DNA of 9,768 nucleotides, from positions 1-9,768 of the forward strand of contig JAEZLX010000191.1 in NCBI GenBank assembly GCA_023415035.1, in the 5' to 3' direction. The first letter of the stretch is position 1. Every line of letters starts with the position of its first letter. This DNA is from Pseudomonadota bacterium (lineage in GTDB: Bacteria; Pseudomonadota; Gammaproteobacteria; Burkholderiales; Burkholderiaceae_C). Made by a program: the position numbers and the translations under genes. Below the pieces are notes generated by a model. The model searched no databases, was not told the origin of the DNA, and saw only the letters and a list, made by a program, of their open reading frames with translations. Shown piece by piece: positions 1 to 5,834 of the stretch.

Positions 1-1088
1 GCCAGCTCGTCCAGCAGGGCCACGGTGAGCGCGCGCCATTCGACGATGAAGGCATCGCCCGCCTGCCAGGCGTGCGTGGCCCAGTCGGCAGGCAGCGGGC
101 GCAGCACGCCGGCGTCGATCAGCAGGCCGCCATTGCGGTATTCGGGCAGGCCGGTCAGGGCGTCCAGCCCGGTCAAGCCGACGCCCGCCCATTCAAAGGG
201 CTCAAGCAACGAGTAGGTCAGCCACTGCGAGAGCTTGTGGAAGGGCATCCATGCGGCCGTCAGGCCTTCGCCCTCGACCGCCGGGTGATGCCAGCAGTCG
301 CCCAACGGCTCGCCGTCGATGGCGTTCTGCGCGGGCCAGATGCCCGAGAGCGTGTCCAGCAACAGCACCAGGATGTCGTGCGCCGCCACGGTGCCTCCGC
401 CCTGCGCGGCCAGCCGGTCGAACAGGCAGCCGGGCCGCCCCATGGCGCCGAACACATCCCGCTGCGCTGCGAGCACCTCGCCCAGCCGGCGCAGCAGGGC
501 CGCGCGGCCGTCCAGTCCCACCAGCGGGTTGCCCTTGCCCACGTGGAAGGCACCGGCCAGCCGGGCGGCCGTCACCTCTTTCAGGCCTGCTGCATCCACG
601 CGCAGCGGCTGTTGCGCATCGCTGGAAAACAGGCCTGCGAGGAAAGCATGGAAGCTCGCCACGCCAAGCCCCTCCGAACGTGAGAAGCGCTGGCCGCTGT
701 CGGCTTCGAGCCAGGACCAGTCGGCCCCCGCGCCTGCATCGAGCAGCACACTGACCAGCACCAGATCGATCTGGGCGCGCGCGCGCGTGGCCGCATCCAC
801 CGCGCCCAGCGCCTCGTCCAGCAAGGCCAGCCGGTCCACGCCGCCGGCCTCGAAATGGCGCCAGCGGCTGTGGTACGGAATACGCCCGTCGGGGTAGCGC
901 TCACGCGTGAGCGTGGCCACGGTGCGTGCCGCACCGGCCAGCGCGGCGTCGTGCACCGCAAAGTGCTCCGACGCCCCTGCGCGCGCGCGGGCCAGCAGCT
1001 GTCTCGCGCGGGTCCGCACCGCAGTGGTCGAACGCAACAGACGGGCGGCGCCGGCTGGCGTGGTCGGGTCGGTGTTCGGTGCCGGCAC
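1..1088 (-). CDS. URC4: DUF1688 / URC4 (Urg3) family protein, 3' end cut by window edge
   Basis: A continuous reading frame of 362 codons runs on the minus strand from GTG at 1088 off the left edge; the usual family length, from memory, is a little over 400 residues. Conserved stretches typical of DUF1688 are visible: RYPDGRIPYHSRWRHFEAGG (about 64-83), FHVGKGNPLVGLDGR (181-195), WLTYSLLEPFEWAG (289-302) and TGLPEYRNGGLLIDAGVL (312-329). In the yeast Lachancea kluyveri URC4 is needed for growth on uracil as nitrogen source, but its reaction is not established. It is probably a soluble cytoplasmic protein: I see no signal peptide or membrane segment. It starts two bases after the stop of the URC1-type gene, so the two are almost certainly co-transcribed. 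GTG is chosen because it is the first start after that stop; the only ribosome-binding candidate is a weak G-run near 1095-1099. Family assignment is confident, biochemical role is not. Confidence 0.88.
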   Translation of the reverse strand, partial: MPAPNTDPTTPAGAARLLRSTTAVRTRARQLLARARAGASEHFAVHDAALAGAARTVATLTRERYPDGRIPYHSRWRHFEAGGVDRLALLDEALGAVDAATRARAQIDLVLVSVLLDAGAGADWSWLEADSGQRFSRSEGLGVASFHAFLAGLFSSDAQQPLRVDAAGLKEVTAARLAGAFHVGKGNPLVGLDGRAALLRRLGEVLAAQRDVFGAMGRPGCLFDRLAAQGGGTVAAHDILVLLLDTLSGIWPAQNAIDGEPLGDCWHHPAVEGEGLTAAWMPFHKLSQWLTYSLLEPFEWAGVGLTGLDALTGLPEYRNGGLLIDAGVLRPLPADWATHAWQAGDAFIVEWRALTVALLDEL

Positions 1089-1090
1089 GC

Positions 1091-2383
1091 TCAGGCCCCC
1101 AGCGCCCGGCCCTTGGCCTTCTTGAGTTCCTCCGCATCCGGCACGGTGCCGGGCGTGAAGTAGCCCGCCGCCACCTTGGCATCGATCTCCACCCGCGCGT
1201 CGGCCGGGATCAGTTCATCGGGAATGTTGATGCGCTCGCCCACCTCGATGCCGGAGCCGGTGATGGCGTCGTACTTCATGTTGCTCATCGAGACCAGCCG
1301 GTGGATCTTCGTGATGCCCAGCCAGTGCAGCACGTCGGGCATGAGTTCCTGGAAGCGCATGTCCTGCACGCCGGCCACGCATTCGGTGCGGGCAAAGTAC
1401 TGGTCGGCCGTGTCGCCACCCACCTGGCGCTTGCGCGCGTTGTAGACGAGGAACTTGGTCACCTCGCCCAGCGCGCGACCCTCCTTGCGCGAATAGGCCA
1501 CCAGGCCCACCCCACCCTGCTGGGCGCCCTGGATGCATTCTTCGATGGCGTGCGTCAGGTAGGGGCGGCAGGTGCAGATGTCGGAGCCGAAGACGTCCGA
1601 GCCGTTGCACTCGTCGTGCACGCGCGCGGTCAGCGTCACCGACGGGTCGGCCAGGTCGCGCGGGTTGCCGAAGATGTAGAGCGTCTGTCCGCCGATGGGC
1701 GGCAGGAACACTTCGAGATCGGAGCGCGTGACCAGCTCCGGGTACATGCCTCCGGTTTCCTCGAACAGCACGCGGCGCAGGTCGGCCTCGCTGCAGCCGA
1801 AGCGCTTCGCCACCCCAGGCAGGTACCAGACCGGCTCCACCGCCACCTTGGTCACCACCGCCGCACCACCTTCGGTCAGCAGCTTGCCGTCGGGCTTCAG
1901 GCGCCCCTTCTGCACGGCGTCGATCACCTCGGGCAACAGCACGTGGGCCTTGGTCACGGCAATGGTCGGGCGGATGTCGTAGCCCGCCGCCAGTTCCTCA
2001 GCATAGACGTCGGCCACCTCGGCACCCCAGGGGTCAAGGCTGACGATCTTGCCGGGGTCGGCCCACTGCGGGTAGGGGCCGATCACATCGGTGGGCGCGG
2101 TGTTGGTCAGGTCGGCCTTGTGTTCGCGCTTGAGCGCGCCGGCCGCCACCGCCAGCGCGCGGTACACGCTGTAGCTGCCGCTGTGGGTGCCGATGACGTT
2201 GCGGTGTGCGCGATTGGTGGTGGTGCCCACCACCGGCCCGCGTTCACGCGCCGTGGCCGCACCCCAGACGATGGGCAGCGCGCCGAAGCCACCCGAGTGT
2301 GAGGTAAGCCGGATGTGGCGCGGTTGCGGCGTCTGGGCCGAGGCCGGCGCCTGGCCAGATGGCAGGGATGCGTCTTCGGACAT
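1091..2383 (-). CDS. URC1: GTP cyclohydrolase II homologue, URC1 type (uracil catabolism)
   Basis: The protein has 430 residues, about twice E. coli RibA. The C-terminal half is a GTP cyclohydrolase II domain. Zinc ligands C259, C270 and C272 keep the exact RibA spacing (C54/C65/C67). RKEGR (299-303) matches RQEGR. Y314, D351 and R353 align by eye with RibA catalytic Y105, D126 and R128. The RibA loop TNNPKK is replaced by MSNMKY (376-381), a hint of another substrate. The roughly 230-residue N-terminal part (TNRAHRNVIGTHSGSYSVYR at 56-75) is absent from RibA. No DHBP synthase or other riboflavin gene is adjacent. Coupling to a DUF1688 gene points to the URC pathway, where URC1 is thought to open the pyrimidine ring of a uridine nucleotide. 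Automatic annotation will probably say ribA. The start at 2383 is chosen over an upstream one at 2470 because it has AGGA about 7 bases upstream and the extra residues look non-coding. Confidence 0.88.
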   Translation of the reverse strand: MSEDASLPSGQAPASAQTPQPRHIRLTSHSGGFGALPIVWGAATARERGPVVGTTTNRAHRNVIGTHSGSYSVYRALAVAAGALKREHKADLTNTAPTDVIGPYPQWADPGKIVSLDPWGAEVADVYAEELAAGYDIRPTIAVTKAHVLLPEVIDAVQKGRLKPDGKLLTEGGAAVVTKVAVEPVWYLPGVAKRFGCSEADLRRVLFEETGGMYPELVTRSDLEVFLPPIGGQTLYIFGNPRDLADPSVTLTARVHDECNGSDVFGSDICTCRPYLTHAIEECIQGAQQGGVGLVAYSRKEGRALGEVTKFLVYNARKRQVGGDTADQYFARTECVAGVQDMRFQELMPDVLHWLGITKIHRLVSMSNMKYDAITGSGIEVGERINIPDELIPADARVEIDAKVAAGYFTPGTVPDAEELKKAKGRALGA

Positions 2384-2460
2384 GGACAGGTCCTGTGGTG
2401 AAAGCCCTTGACGGGCGAACCGGCGGCAACGGCGAGTGGCCGCTGTCGACACCCGCCTCC

Positions 2461-2489
2461 GTTGTAGCAAGGCCGATGCCAGCCGTCCA
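2461..2489 (-). promoter_or_regulatory. candidate sigma-70 promoter for the URC1-URC4 pair
   Basis: On the minus strand a TGGACG box (2489-2484) and a TACAAC box (2466-2461) are separated by 17 bases, each matching the sigma-70 consensus at four or more positions. The start of URC1 lies about 80 bases downstream. In high-G+C DNA such matches arise by chance, so this is only a candidate. No operator palindrome was seen with it. Confidence 0.25.
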
Positions 2490-2503
2490 CCCTCGGCACT
2501 CCG

Positions 2504-2509
2504 TACAAT
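2504..2509 (+). promoter_or_regulatory. candidate -10 box for the 97-aa gene
   Basis: TACAAT stands out in GC-rich surroundings 38 bases before the ATG at 2548. It matches the TATAAT consensus at five of six positions. No convincing -35 box is seen 16-18 bases upstream (the sequence there is GC-rich), so the call rests on the -10 alone. It belongs to the divergent 164-bp gap 2384-2547, which also holds the URC promoter candidate on the other strand. Confidence 0.35.
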
Positions 2510-2547
2510 CCCGCCCCTTCCCCCATCTCCTTCTCCTGGTCACATTC

Positions 2548-2841
2548 ATGCATTACGCCGTCTCCCATCACAAACTCAAGCTCATCCTCAGCGGCGCCGG
2601 CCTCAAGTCCGGCGATGCGGCGGGCATCGACCAGCTCTTTGGCGGCAAGGACGGCTATTACTGGTATGGCACGCTGCGCGACATGTGCCCCGAAGGCAAG
2701 ACCCTGACCTGGGACAACCAGTACGCCCTGGTGGCCGCCATCCAGGCGCACGAAGACGCCAGCGCAGCCGAGGACGAGATGCCGCCCGAAAAGCTCAAGC
2801 CCAATCACATCGCCGCGATCTGCAAGCTGCTGGCGATCTGA
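2548..2841 (+). CDS. uncharacterised conserved-looking 97-aa acidic protein
   Basis: I do not recognise a named domain. The protein is 97 residues, apparently soluble, with no signal peptide or membrane helix. It has an N-terminal basic stretch (HYAVSHHKLKLILSGAGLKS), a central segment with GGKDGYYWYGTLRDMCPEGK (about 32-51), a very acidic linker (EDASAAEDEMPPEK, about 71-84) and a hydrophobic C-terminal helix ending in ICKLLAI. The frame is open further upstream to 2359, but those residues overlap the start region of the divergent gene and look non-coding; ATG at 2548 follows a -10-like TACAAT and begins the protein-like composition. No clear Shine-Dalgarno sequence is visible. It stands alone, divergent from the URC1-type gene and convergent with the HIT gene, so context suggests no function. 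Confidence 0.75.
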   Translation: MHYAVSHHKLKLILSGAGLKSGDAAGIDQLFGGKDGYYWYGTLRDMCPEGKTLTWDNQYALVAAIQAHEDASAAEDEMPPEKLKPNHIAAICKLLAI

Positions 2842-2879
2842 CGTCCCCCACACACCACCGCGGGTCACCGCACCATGAT

Positions 2880-2905
2880 GGGGCAGGCCGGCCCGTGGCC
2901 GCCCC
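2880..2905. terminator. GC-rich hairpin between convergent genes, weak terminator candidate
   Basis: GGGGC (2880-2884) pairs with GCCCC (2901-2905) and GGCC (2886-2889) with GGCC (2897-2900), with a one-base bulge and a seven-base loop. It lies in the 162-bp gap between the convergent stops at 2841 and 3004, where a bidirectional terminator would be expected. There is no T-tract on either side, so it is not a classic intrinsic terminator. Nothing else is seen in this gap. Confidence 0.2.
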
Positions 2906-3003
2906 ACGCCGGTCACACGCACCCATCCGGCGTATCGGGCGTCATCCGGTTACCTGCGACACCCGCTCCGGGTCGCCTTGCGCGATGCCGCCGCCGGATG
3001 CGG

Positions 3004-3462
3004 TCAGGTGGTGCCGCCGCCCTTGGCCAGCGCCTCGCGCAGCCGCTGCGCATGCCCATGGAGCACACTGGCTGGCGGGTCCTTGCGCGGCCAGCTCAGC
3101 GCGATGCCATCGTCCGCGTGGCGCGGCACCACGTGCAGGTGGAAATGGAACACGGTCTGGTCGCCCTCGCGGCCGTTGGCCTGCAGCAGGGTCAGCCCGG
3201 GCGGATCGAAGACGGCGCGCACCGCCTGCGCGACGCGCTGCGCCGTCTGCATCACCGCCGCGGCCTCCTGCGGCGTGATGTCGAACAGATTGGCCGCATG
3301 CCGGCGCGTGGCCACGAGCACATGGCCGGGATTGACCTGGCCGATGTCCATGAAGGCGATGGTCATCTCGTCCTCATGGACGCGGGCCGCGGGAATCTCG
3401 CCGGCCACCAGGCGGCAGAAGATGCATTGCCCCGGCGGCGAGGCATCGATGAACTTGGGCAT
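3004..3462 (-). CDS. HIT family (histidine triad) nucleotide-binding hydrolase
   Basis: This 152-residue cytoplasmic protein carries the histidine triad HFHLHVVP at 106-113 (H106, H108, H110), the active-site signature of HIT nucleotide hydrolases and transferases. An N-terminal CIFC (C13, C16) with H55 fits the zinc-site variant common in bacterial HIT proteins. D39 and N44 (FMDIGQVNPGHVLV) and N96 (LLQANGREGDQ) are the usual nucleotide-site positions. The family removes AMP or similar groups from the alpha phosphate of nucleotides; the real substrate here cannot be told (Ap4A hydrolase-like and HINT-like are both possible). The length is slightly above the family core of about 110-140 because of extra residues at both ends. 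The start at 3462 has no strong ribosome-binding site, so a start slightly downstream is possible. It is divergent from the GNAT-like gene and shows no operon partner. Confidence 0.9.
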   Translation of the reverse strand: MPKFIDASPPGQCIFCRLVAGEIPAARVHEDEMTIAFMDIGQVNPGHVLVATRRHAANLFDITPQEAAAVMQTAQRVAQAVRAVFDPPGLTLLQANGREGDQTVFHFHLHVVPRHADDGIALSWPRKDPPASVLHGHAQRLREALAKGGGTT

Positions 3463-3581
3463 GGCAACGCGGGCGGTTCAAAGGTACATGTGGGCCATCA
3501 TAGCCAGCCCTTTTCCCGGCCCCAGTCGCCTGTGTCACCCGTTCCATACCGGAATTTCCAGAATGTCATCCGCGCGGGCAG

Positions 3582-3604
3582 TGTCGCACTGATTCCGTGC
3601 GACA
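3582..3604. repeat. perfect inverted repeat, 8-bp arms, 7-bp spacer; possible operator
   Basis: TGTCGCAC (3582-3589) is followed by a seven-base spacer and the exact reverse complement GTGCGACA (3597-3604). It lies in the 232-bp gap between the divergent HIT gene (3463 end) and the GNAT-like gene (3695 start), directly upstream of a candidate promoter for the latter. There is no T-tract, so a terminator is unlikely. A dimeric repressor site or an RNA hairpin are both possible. No other convincing structure was seen in this gap. Confidence 0.45.
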
Positions 3605-3607
3605 TGC

Positions 3608-3635
3608 TTGCCTTTGCGGGCAGCGTCACTAACAT
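3608..3635 (+). promoter_or_regulatory. candidate promoter for the GNAT-like gene
   Basis: TTGCCT (3608-3613) and TAACAT (3630-3635) are separated by 16 bases, each with about four consensus matches. The palindrome at 3582-3604 ends three bases before the -35 box, a position where a bound regulator could affect RNA polymerase. Weak evidence by itself. Confidence 0.25.
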
Positions 3636-3684
3636 GCGCCGCTTTGTCCATGGACCCAACCGACCGACACTGACGAAGAAAACC

Positions 3685-3689
3685 GAGGA
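3685..3689 (+). promoter_or_regulatory. ribosome binding site that selects the GTG start of the GNAT-like gene
   Basis: GAGGA lies five bases before GTG at 3695 but seventeen bases before the first in-frame ATG at 3707. This spacing favours GTG as the true start. Confidence 0.55.
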
Positions 3690-3694
3690 ACGAC

Positions 3695-4381
3695 GTGCTG
3701 CTGACCATGCCACCGTGGCTGGCTGCCGGCTGGCCGCTGGCAACCGAGCTGCGCATTGACGTGGACCGGGAAGACGACCGGATCGAGAACGAACTGGAGG
3801 CCGTGCAGGAACGCATGCGGACACCCGGCAGCGCCCTGTACGGGATGCCCGGCGCCGCGCTGGGCAACCCGCGTTTCGGCGTGCGCTGGCGCGAAGCCGA
3901 CGGCGAGTACTACGTCTATGTGGAGGACCTGCAGGAGCGCTGCCTGGCCGGCACAACGGTGTTCAACCGTCTTGTCGAGCTGGACCGCCGGGCCGATCGC
4001 CACCTTCGGGCGCCCCACTCCCGTTACGGCGAGCGCTACCGCCGCCAGGGCCTGGCCAGCGCGGTGTACCGCTGGGCGCTGGATGCCGGACTGTGCCTGA
4101 TCACCGGCGCAAGGCAGTCGCCGGCGGCGCATGGCCTGTGGATGAGGCTGGCACGGTCGTACCCGCTGCGCTATGTGGACCTGCGCGACAAGCGCCTGAC
4201 GGATCTTGGACCGCGCATCTCCGAGCATCAACTGGGCGAACTGCACACGCGCATGCTGCTGATCGGCCGCGGCTGGCTCTTCGACGACCTGGCCCAGGCC
4301 ACCGGCATGCACACGGCAAAGAAGAGCCTGCGCGAGCGCCTGTTCAGCGCGACATCACCATCCGCACACCCAGCGCGATGA
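3695..4381 (+). CDS. GNAT-like (N-acetyltransferase fold) hypothetical protein
   Basis: A 228-residue soluble protein starting with GTG. The segment RYGERYRRQGLASAVYRWAL (about 110-129) resembles GNAT motif A, where R/Q-x-x-G-x-A binds the acetyl-CoA pyrophosphate. Preceding strands GEYYVYVEDL (70-79) and AGTTVFNRLVEL (85-96) fit the GNAT core, and ITGARQSPAAHGLWMRLA (136-153) fits the following strand and helix (alpha 4). An N-terminal segment IENELEAVQERMRTPGSALY is outside the usual core. I recall similar proteins labelled N-acetyltransferase or hypothetical in Bordetella-type bacteria, but the substrate is unknown. It is divergent from the HIT gene and overlaps the 3' end of the lysE-type gene by 38 bases on the opposite strand. 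The last residues (SATSPSAHPAR) look like low-complexity read-through, suggesting the 3' end extended into the neighbour. Fold assignment is by eye and moderate. Confidence 0.7.
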   Translation: MLLTMPPWLAAGWPLATELRIDVDREDDRIENELEAVQERMRTPGSALYGMPGAALGNPRFGVRWREADGEYYVYVEDLQERCLAGTTVFNRLVELDRRADRHLRAPHSRYGERYRRQGLASAVYRWALDAGLCLITGARQSPAAHGLWMRLARSYPLRYVDLRDKRLTDLGPRISEHQLGELHTRMLLIGRGWLFDDLAQATGMHTAKKSLRERLFSATSPSAHPAR

Positions 4382-4997
4382 AAATCGCGCCCGTGAGCCG
4401 GTCCAGCCACAGGCCGGCGCCGGGGCGCCGCTGCAGCCACTGGCCCACCGTGCCCGAGAACAGCGCCAGCAGCCCGAACAGCACCGCGGCCTGCAACGTG
4501 AAGAGCACGCCCAGCACCGCCATCTGGCCAGGCACGTTGCCTTGTGCCGGCGCCACGAATTGCGGCAGGAACGACAGGAAGAAAAGCACCACCTTCGGGT
4601 TGATGGCGTTGGCCAGCACACCCTTGAAAAAGTGCTGCCACGCGCTGCCGGCCACCGGGACCCCTGTCCCGTCCCCGGAAGGCACGCGGGCAACGCCACG
4701 GCTGCGCAGGGCACCGATGCCCAGCCACAGCAGGTAGGCACCACCGGCCACCTTCAGCGCGGTGAAAGCCAGCGGCGAGGCCACCAGCATGGCGCTCACG
4801 CCCAGCACCGCAAGCACGGTGTGACTCAGACACCCGCAAGCGCAACCCAGCGCGAAGGCCAGTGCTAGCCGGCGGCCGCGCGAGGCGCCGACCCCGAGCA
4901 CCATCAGGTTGTCGGGGCCGGGCGTGGCCGTGAGCAGGATGGATGTGAGCAGGATGGATGTGAGCAGGAAGGCGGCAATCTGGTCGGGCGAGAGCAT
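4344..4997 (-). CDS. LysE/RhtB family amino-acid exporter
   Basis: A 217-residue inner-membrane protein with about six hydrophobic segments. The family signature ATPGPDN sits at 24-30 at the end of the first helix, followed by GxxxGRRLALAFALGCACG (about 36-54) and, past the middle, FFKGVLANAINPKVVLFFLSFLPQF, with the NPK motif typical of RhtB/LeuE-type transporters. These proteins export amino acids such as homoserine, threonine, leucine or lysine using the proton gradient; the substrate cannot be told here. The length is slightly above the usual 205-210 because of a tandem duplication in helix 1 (see repeat at 4930-4969). The start at 4997 gives the usual N-terminus MLSPDQIAAFLL but lacks a strong Shine-Dalgarno sequence. 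It is convergent with the GNAT-like gene (38-bp overlap) and divergent from the mscS-like gene, with only 59 bases between starts. Confidence 0.92.
   Translation of the reverse strand: MLSPDQIAAFLLTSILLTSILLTATPGPDNLMVLGVGASRGRRLALAFALGCACGCLSHTVLAVLGVSAMLVASPLAFTALKVAGGAYLLWLGIGALRSRGVARVPSGDGTGVPVAGSAWQHFFKGVLANAINPKVVLFFLSFLPQFVAPAQGNVPGQMAVLGVLFTLQAAVLFGLLALFSGTVGQWLQRRPGAGLWLDRLTGAIFIALGVRMVMSR
4930..4969. repeat. 15-bp tandem repeat, about 2.7 copies, inside the lysE-type gene
   Basis: The unit GTGAGCAGGATGGAT (plus strand) occurs at 4930-4944 and 4945-4959 without mismatch, followed by a 10-base partial copy at 4960-4969. It is in frame and encodes LLTSI-LLTSI-LLT (residues 11-23) in the first membrane helix, just before ATPGPDN. 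Being a multiple of three, copy-number change would alter helix length without shifting the frame. Confidence 0.9.
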
Positions 4998-5039
4998 CGG
5001 CCGATGATAGAAGACCCGCCCGGCACCCGGCTACGCAGG

Positions 5040-5068
5040 CAGACAGCCCCACAAGCATGGTCCACAAT
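5040..5068 (+). promoter_or_regulatory. candidate promoter overlapping the annotated start of the mscS-like gene
   Basis: CAGACA (5040-5045) and CACAAT (5063-5068) are separated by 17 bases. If real, transcription would begin near 5075, making ATG 5057 unusable and pointing to ATG 5075 or 5087 as the true start. It lies in the 59-bp divergent gap and the first codons. Confidence 0.25.
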
Positions 5069-5659
5069 GACGGCATGCGAAAGTTGATGGAATACCTGCC
5101 CGAGTGGGCGCAATCCTGGGTCGAGGTCATCACGCTGAGCTTGCAGGTCGCGCTGATCGTCCTTGGCACACTGCTGCTGCGGGCCCTGCTGCACCGATTC
5201 ATCCAGCGGCTCGGCAAGGACAAGCACCTGCCGCTGGAATTCGTCGTCGGCGGACGCCGGCTCACCAGCATCGTGCTGTTCTCGGCCATGCTGCTGCTGG
5301 TGCTGGACCGTCTCGGCGTCTCGGGCACGGTGCTGTGGACGGCGCTGACCGGTTTTACCGCCGTGGCTGCGGTGGCCTTTTTCGCCGCCTGGAGCGTGCT
5401 GTCCAACGTGTTCTGTGCGCTGCTGATATTCACCACACGTCCCTTCGGCCTGCATGACCGCGTCGAGCTGCTGGAAAACGGCGACAAGCCCGGCCTGGGC
5501 GGTGAGGTGATGGACATCAACCTGATCTACACCACCATCCGCGAGGACACGACAGACGGCCAGGAACCCACCTACCTGCGAGTGCCCAACAGCCTGTTCT
5601 TCCAGCGCATGGTCCGCCTGCGCTCCAGGGAACCCGTGCTGCGCTCGCTGCTCGATTGA
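5057..5659 (+). CDS. short MscS-like mechanosensitive ion channel
   Basis: A 200-residue inner-membrane protein with three hydrophobic helices at about 22-43, 69-87 and 92-127. The third, Ala/Gly-containing helix TGFTAVAAVAFFAAWSVLSNVFCALLIF leads into TTRPFGLHDRVEL (126-138), the pore-lining helix and start of the beta domain of the MscS family (compare LSN...RPF in E. coli MscS). A beta-domain segment follows (GGEVMDINLIYTTIRE, YLRVPNSLFF; the latter matches the IPN region of MscS). The protein then stops, so the C-terminal alpha/beta cytoplasmic cage of the 286-residue E. coli protein is missing. The role would be release of solutes on hypo-osmotic shock, by family. The start is uncertain: ATG codons at 5057, 5075 and 5087 are all in frame and none has a strong ribosome-binding site. 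Confidence 0.85.
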   Translation: MVHNDGMRKLMEYLPEWAQSWVEVITLSLQVALIVLGTLLLRALLHRFIQRLGKDKHLPLEFVVGGRRLTSIVLFSAMLLLVLDRLGVSGTVLWTALTGFTAVAAVAFFAAWSVLSNVFCALLIFTTRPFGLHDRVELLENGDKPGLGGEVMDINLIYTTIREDTTDGQEPTYLRVPNSLFFQRMVRLRSREPVLRSLLD

Positions 5660-5667
5660 GCCCTGAT

Positions 5668-5697
5668 TTGCCGACACTCCCCAATCACGGCTACACT
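5668..5697 (+). promoter_or_regulatory. predicted sigma-70 promoter of the thiamine operon
   Basis: TTGCCG (5668-5673) and TACACT (5692-5697) are separated by 18 bases. The predicted transcription start, near 5704, falls exactly at the beginning of the TPP riboswitch, which supports the call. It lies directly after the stop of the mscS-like gene. Confidence 0.55.
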
Positions 5698-5704
5698 TGC
5701 GCCT

Positions 5705-5795
5705 GCTCCGGGGTGCACGTAATGGCGTGCTGAGATGGCGGACCTGACCGCCGGAACCGCGAACTTGATCTGGTTAGTACCAGCGTAAGAAGAGC
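5705..5795 (+). ncRNA. TPP riboswitch (THI box) upstream of thiC
   Basis: The conserved THI-box elements occur in order: GGGGTGC (5710-5716), CTGAGA (5730-5735) and a CTTGATCTGGTTAGTACCAG block (5764-5783) followed by CGTAAGA. The closing helix can form from GCTC (5705-5708) with GAGC (5792-5795), the CTGG/CCAG helix from 5770-5773 with 5779-5782, and an optional P3 extension from GGCGG with CCGCC around 5737-5752. Thiamine pyrophosphate binding is expected to lower expression of the downstream thi genes. The aptamer ends about 97 bases before thiC, leaving room for an expression platform. Confidence 0.96.
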
Positions 5796-5815
5796 TGCAG
5801 CGCCGATGCGCCGAA

Positions 5816-5834
5816 GTCCGTCCCGTAGGCGGAC
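5816..5834 (+). promoter_or_regulatory. hairpin in the riboswitch expression platform
   Basis: GTCCGTC (5816-5822) pairs with GGCGGAC (5828-5834) over seven base pairs including one T-G wobble, with a five-base loop. It sits between the TPP aptamer and the thiC ribosome-binding site and overlaps a second possible stem CCGG/CCGG (5834-5849). No T-tract follows, so control of translation or Rho-dependent termination is more likely than an intrinsic terminator. Role is inferred. Confidence 0.35.

Noticed and set aside
926..2302. Open frame of 458 codons on the plus strand opposite the URC1-type gene
   Set aside because: Biased His/Arg/Gly/Ala composition and no motif. The opposite strand has intact zinc and catalytic motifs.
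2384..2470. 29-residue N-terminal extension of the URC1-type protein (start at 2470)
   Set aside because: The residues are Arg-rich and unlike the family, and ATG 2383 has AGGA at good spacing. The extension would also cover the predicted promoter.
2931..3003. Repeated ATCCGG words suggesting an inverted repeat
   Set aside because: The copies are short and mostly direct, without a stable stem. They are expected by chance at this base composition.
4228..5520. Long minus-strand frame of 430 codons across the exporter and mscS-like genes
   Set aside because: Ser/Arg/Thr-rich then Gly/Arg-rich composition typical of a shadow frame. Both genes it covers have clear family motifs in other frames.
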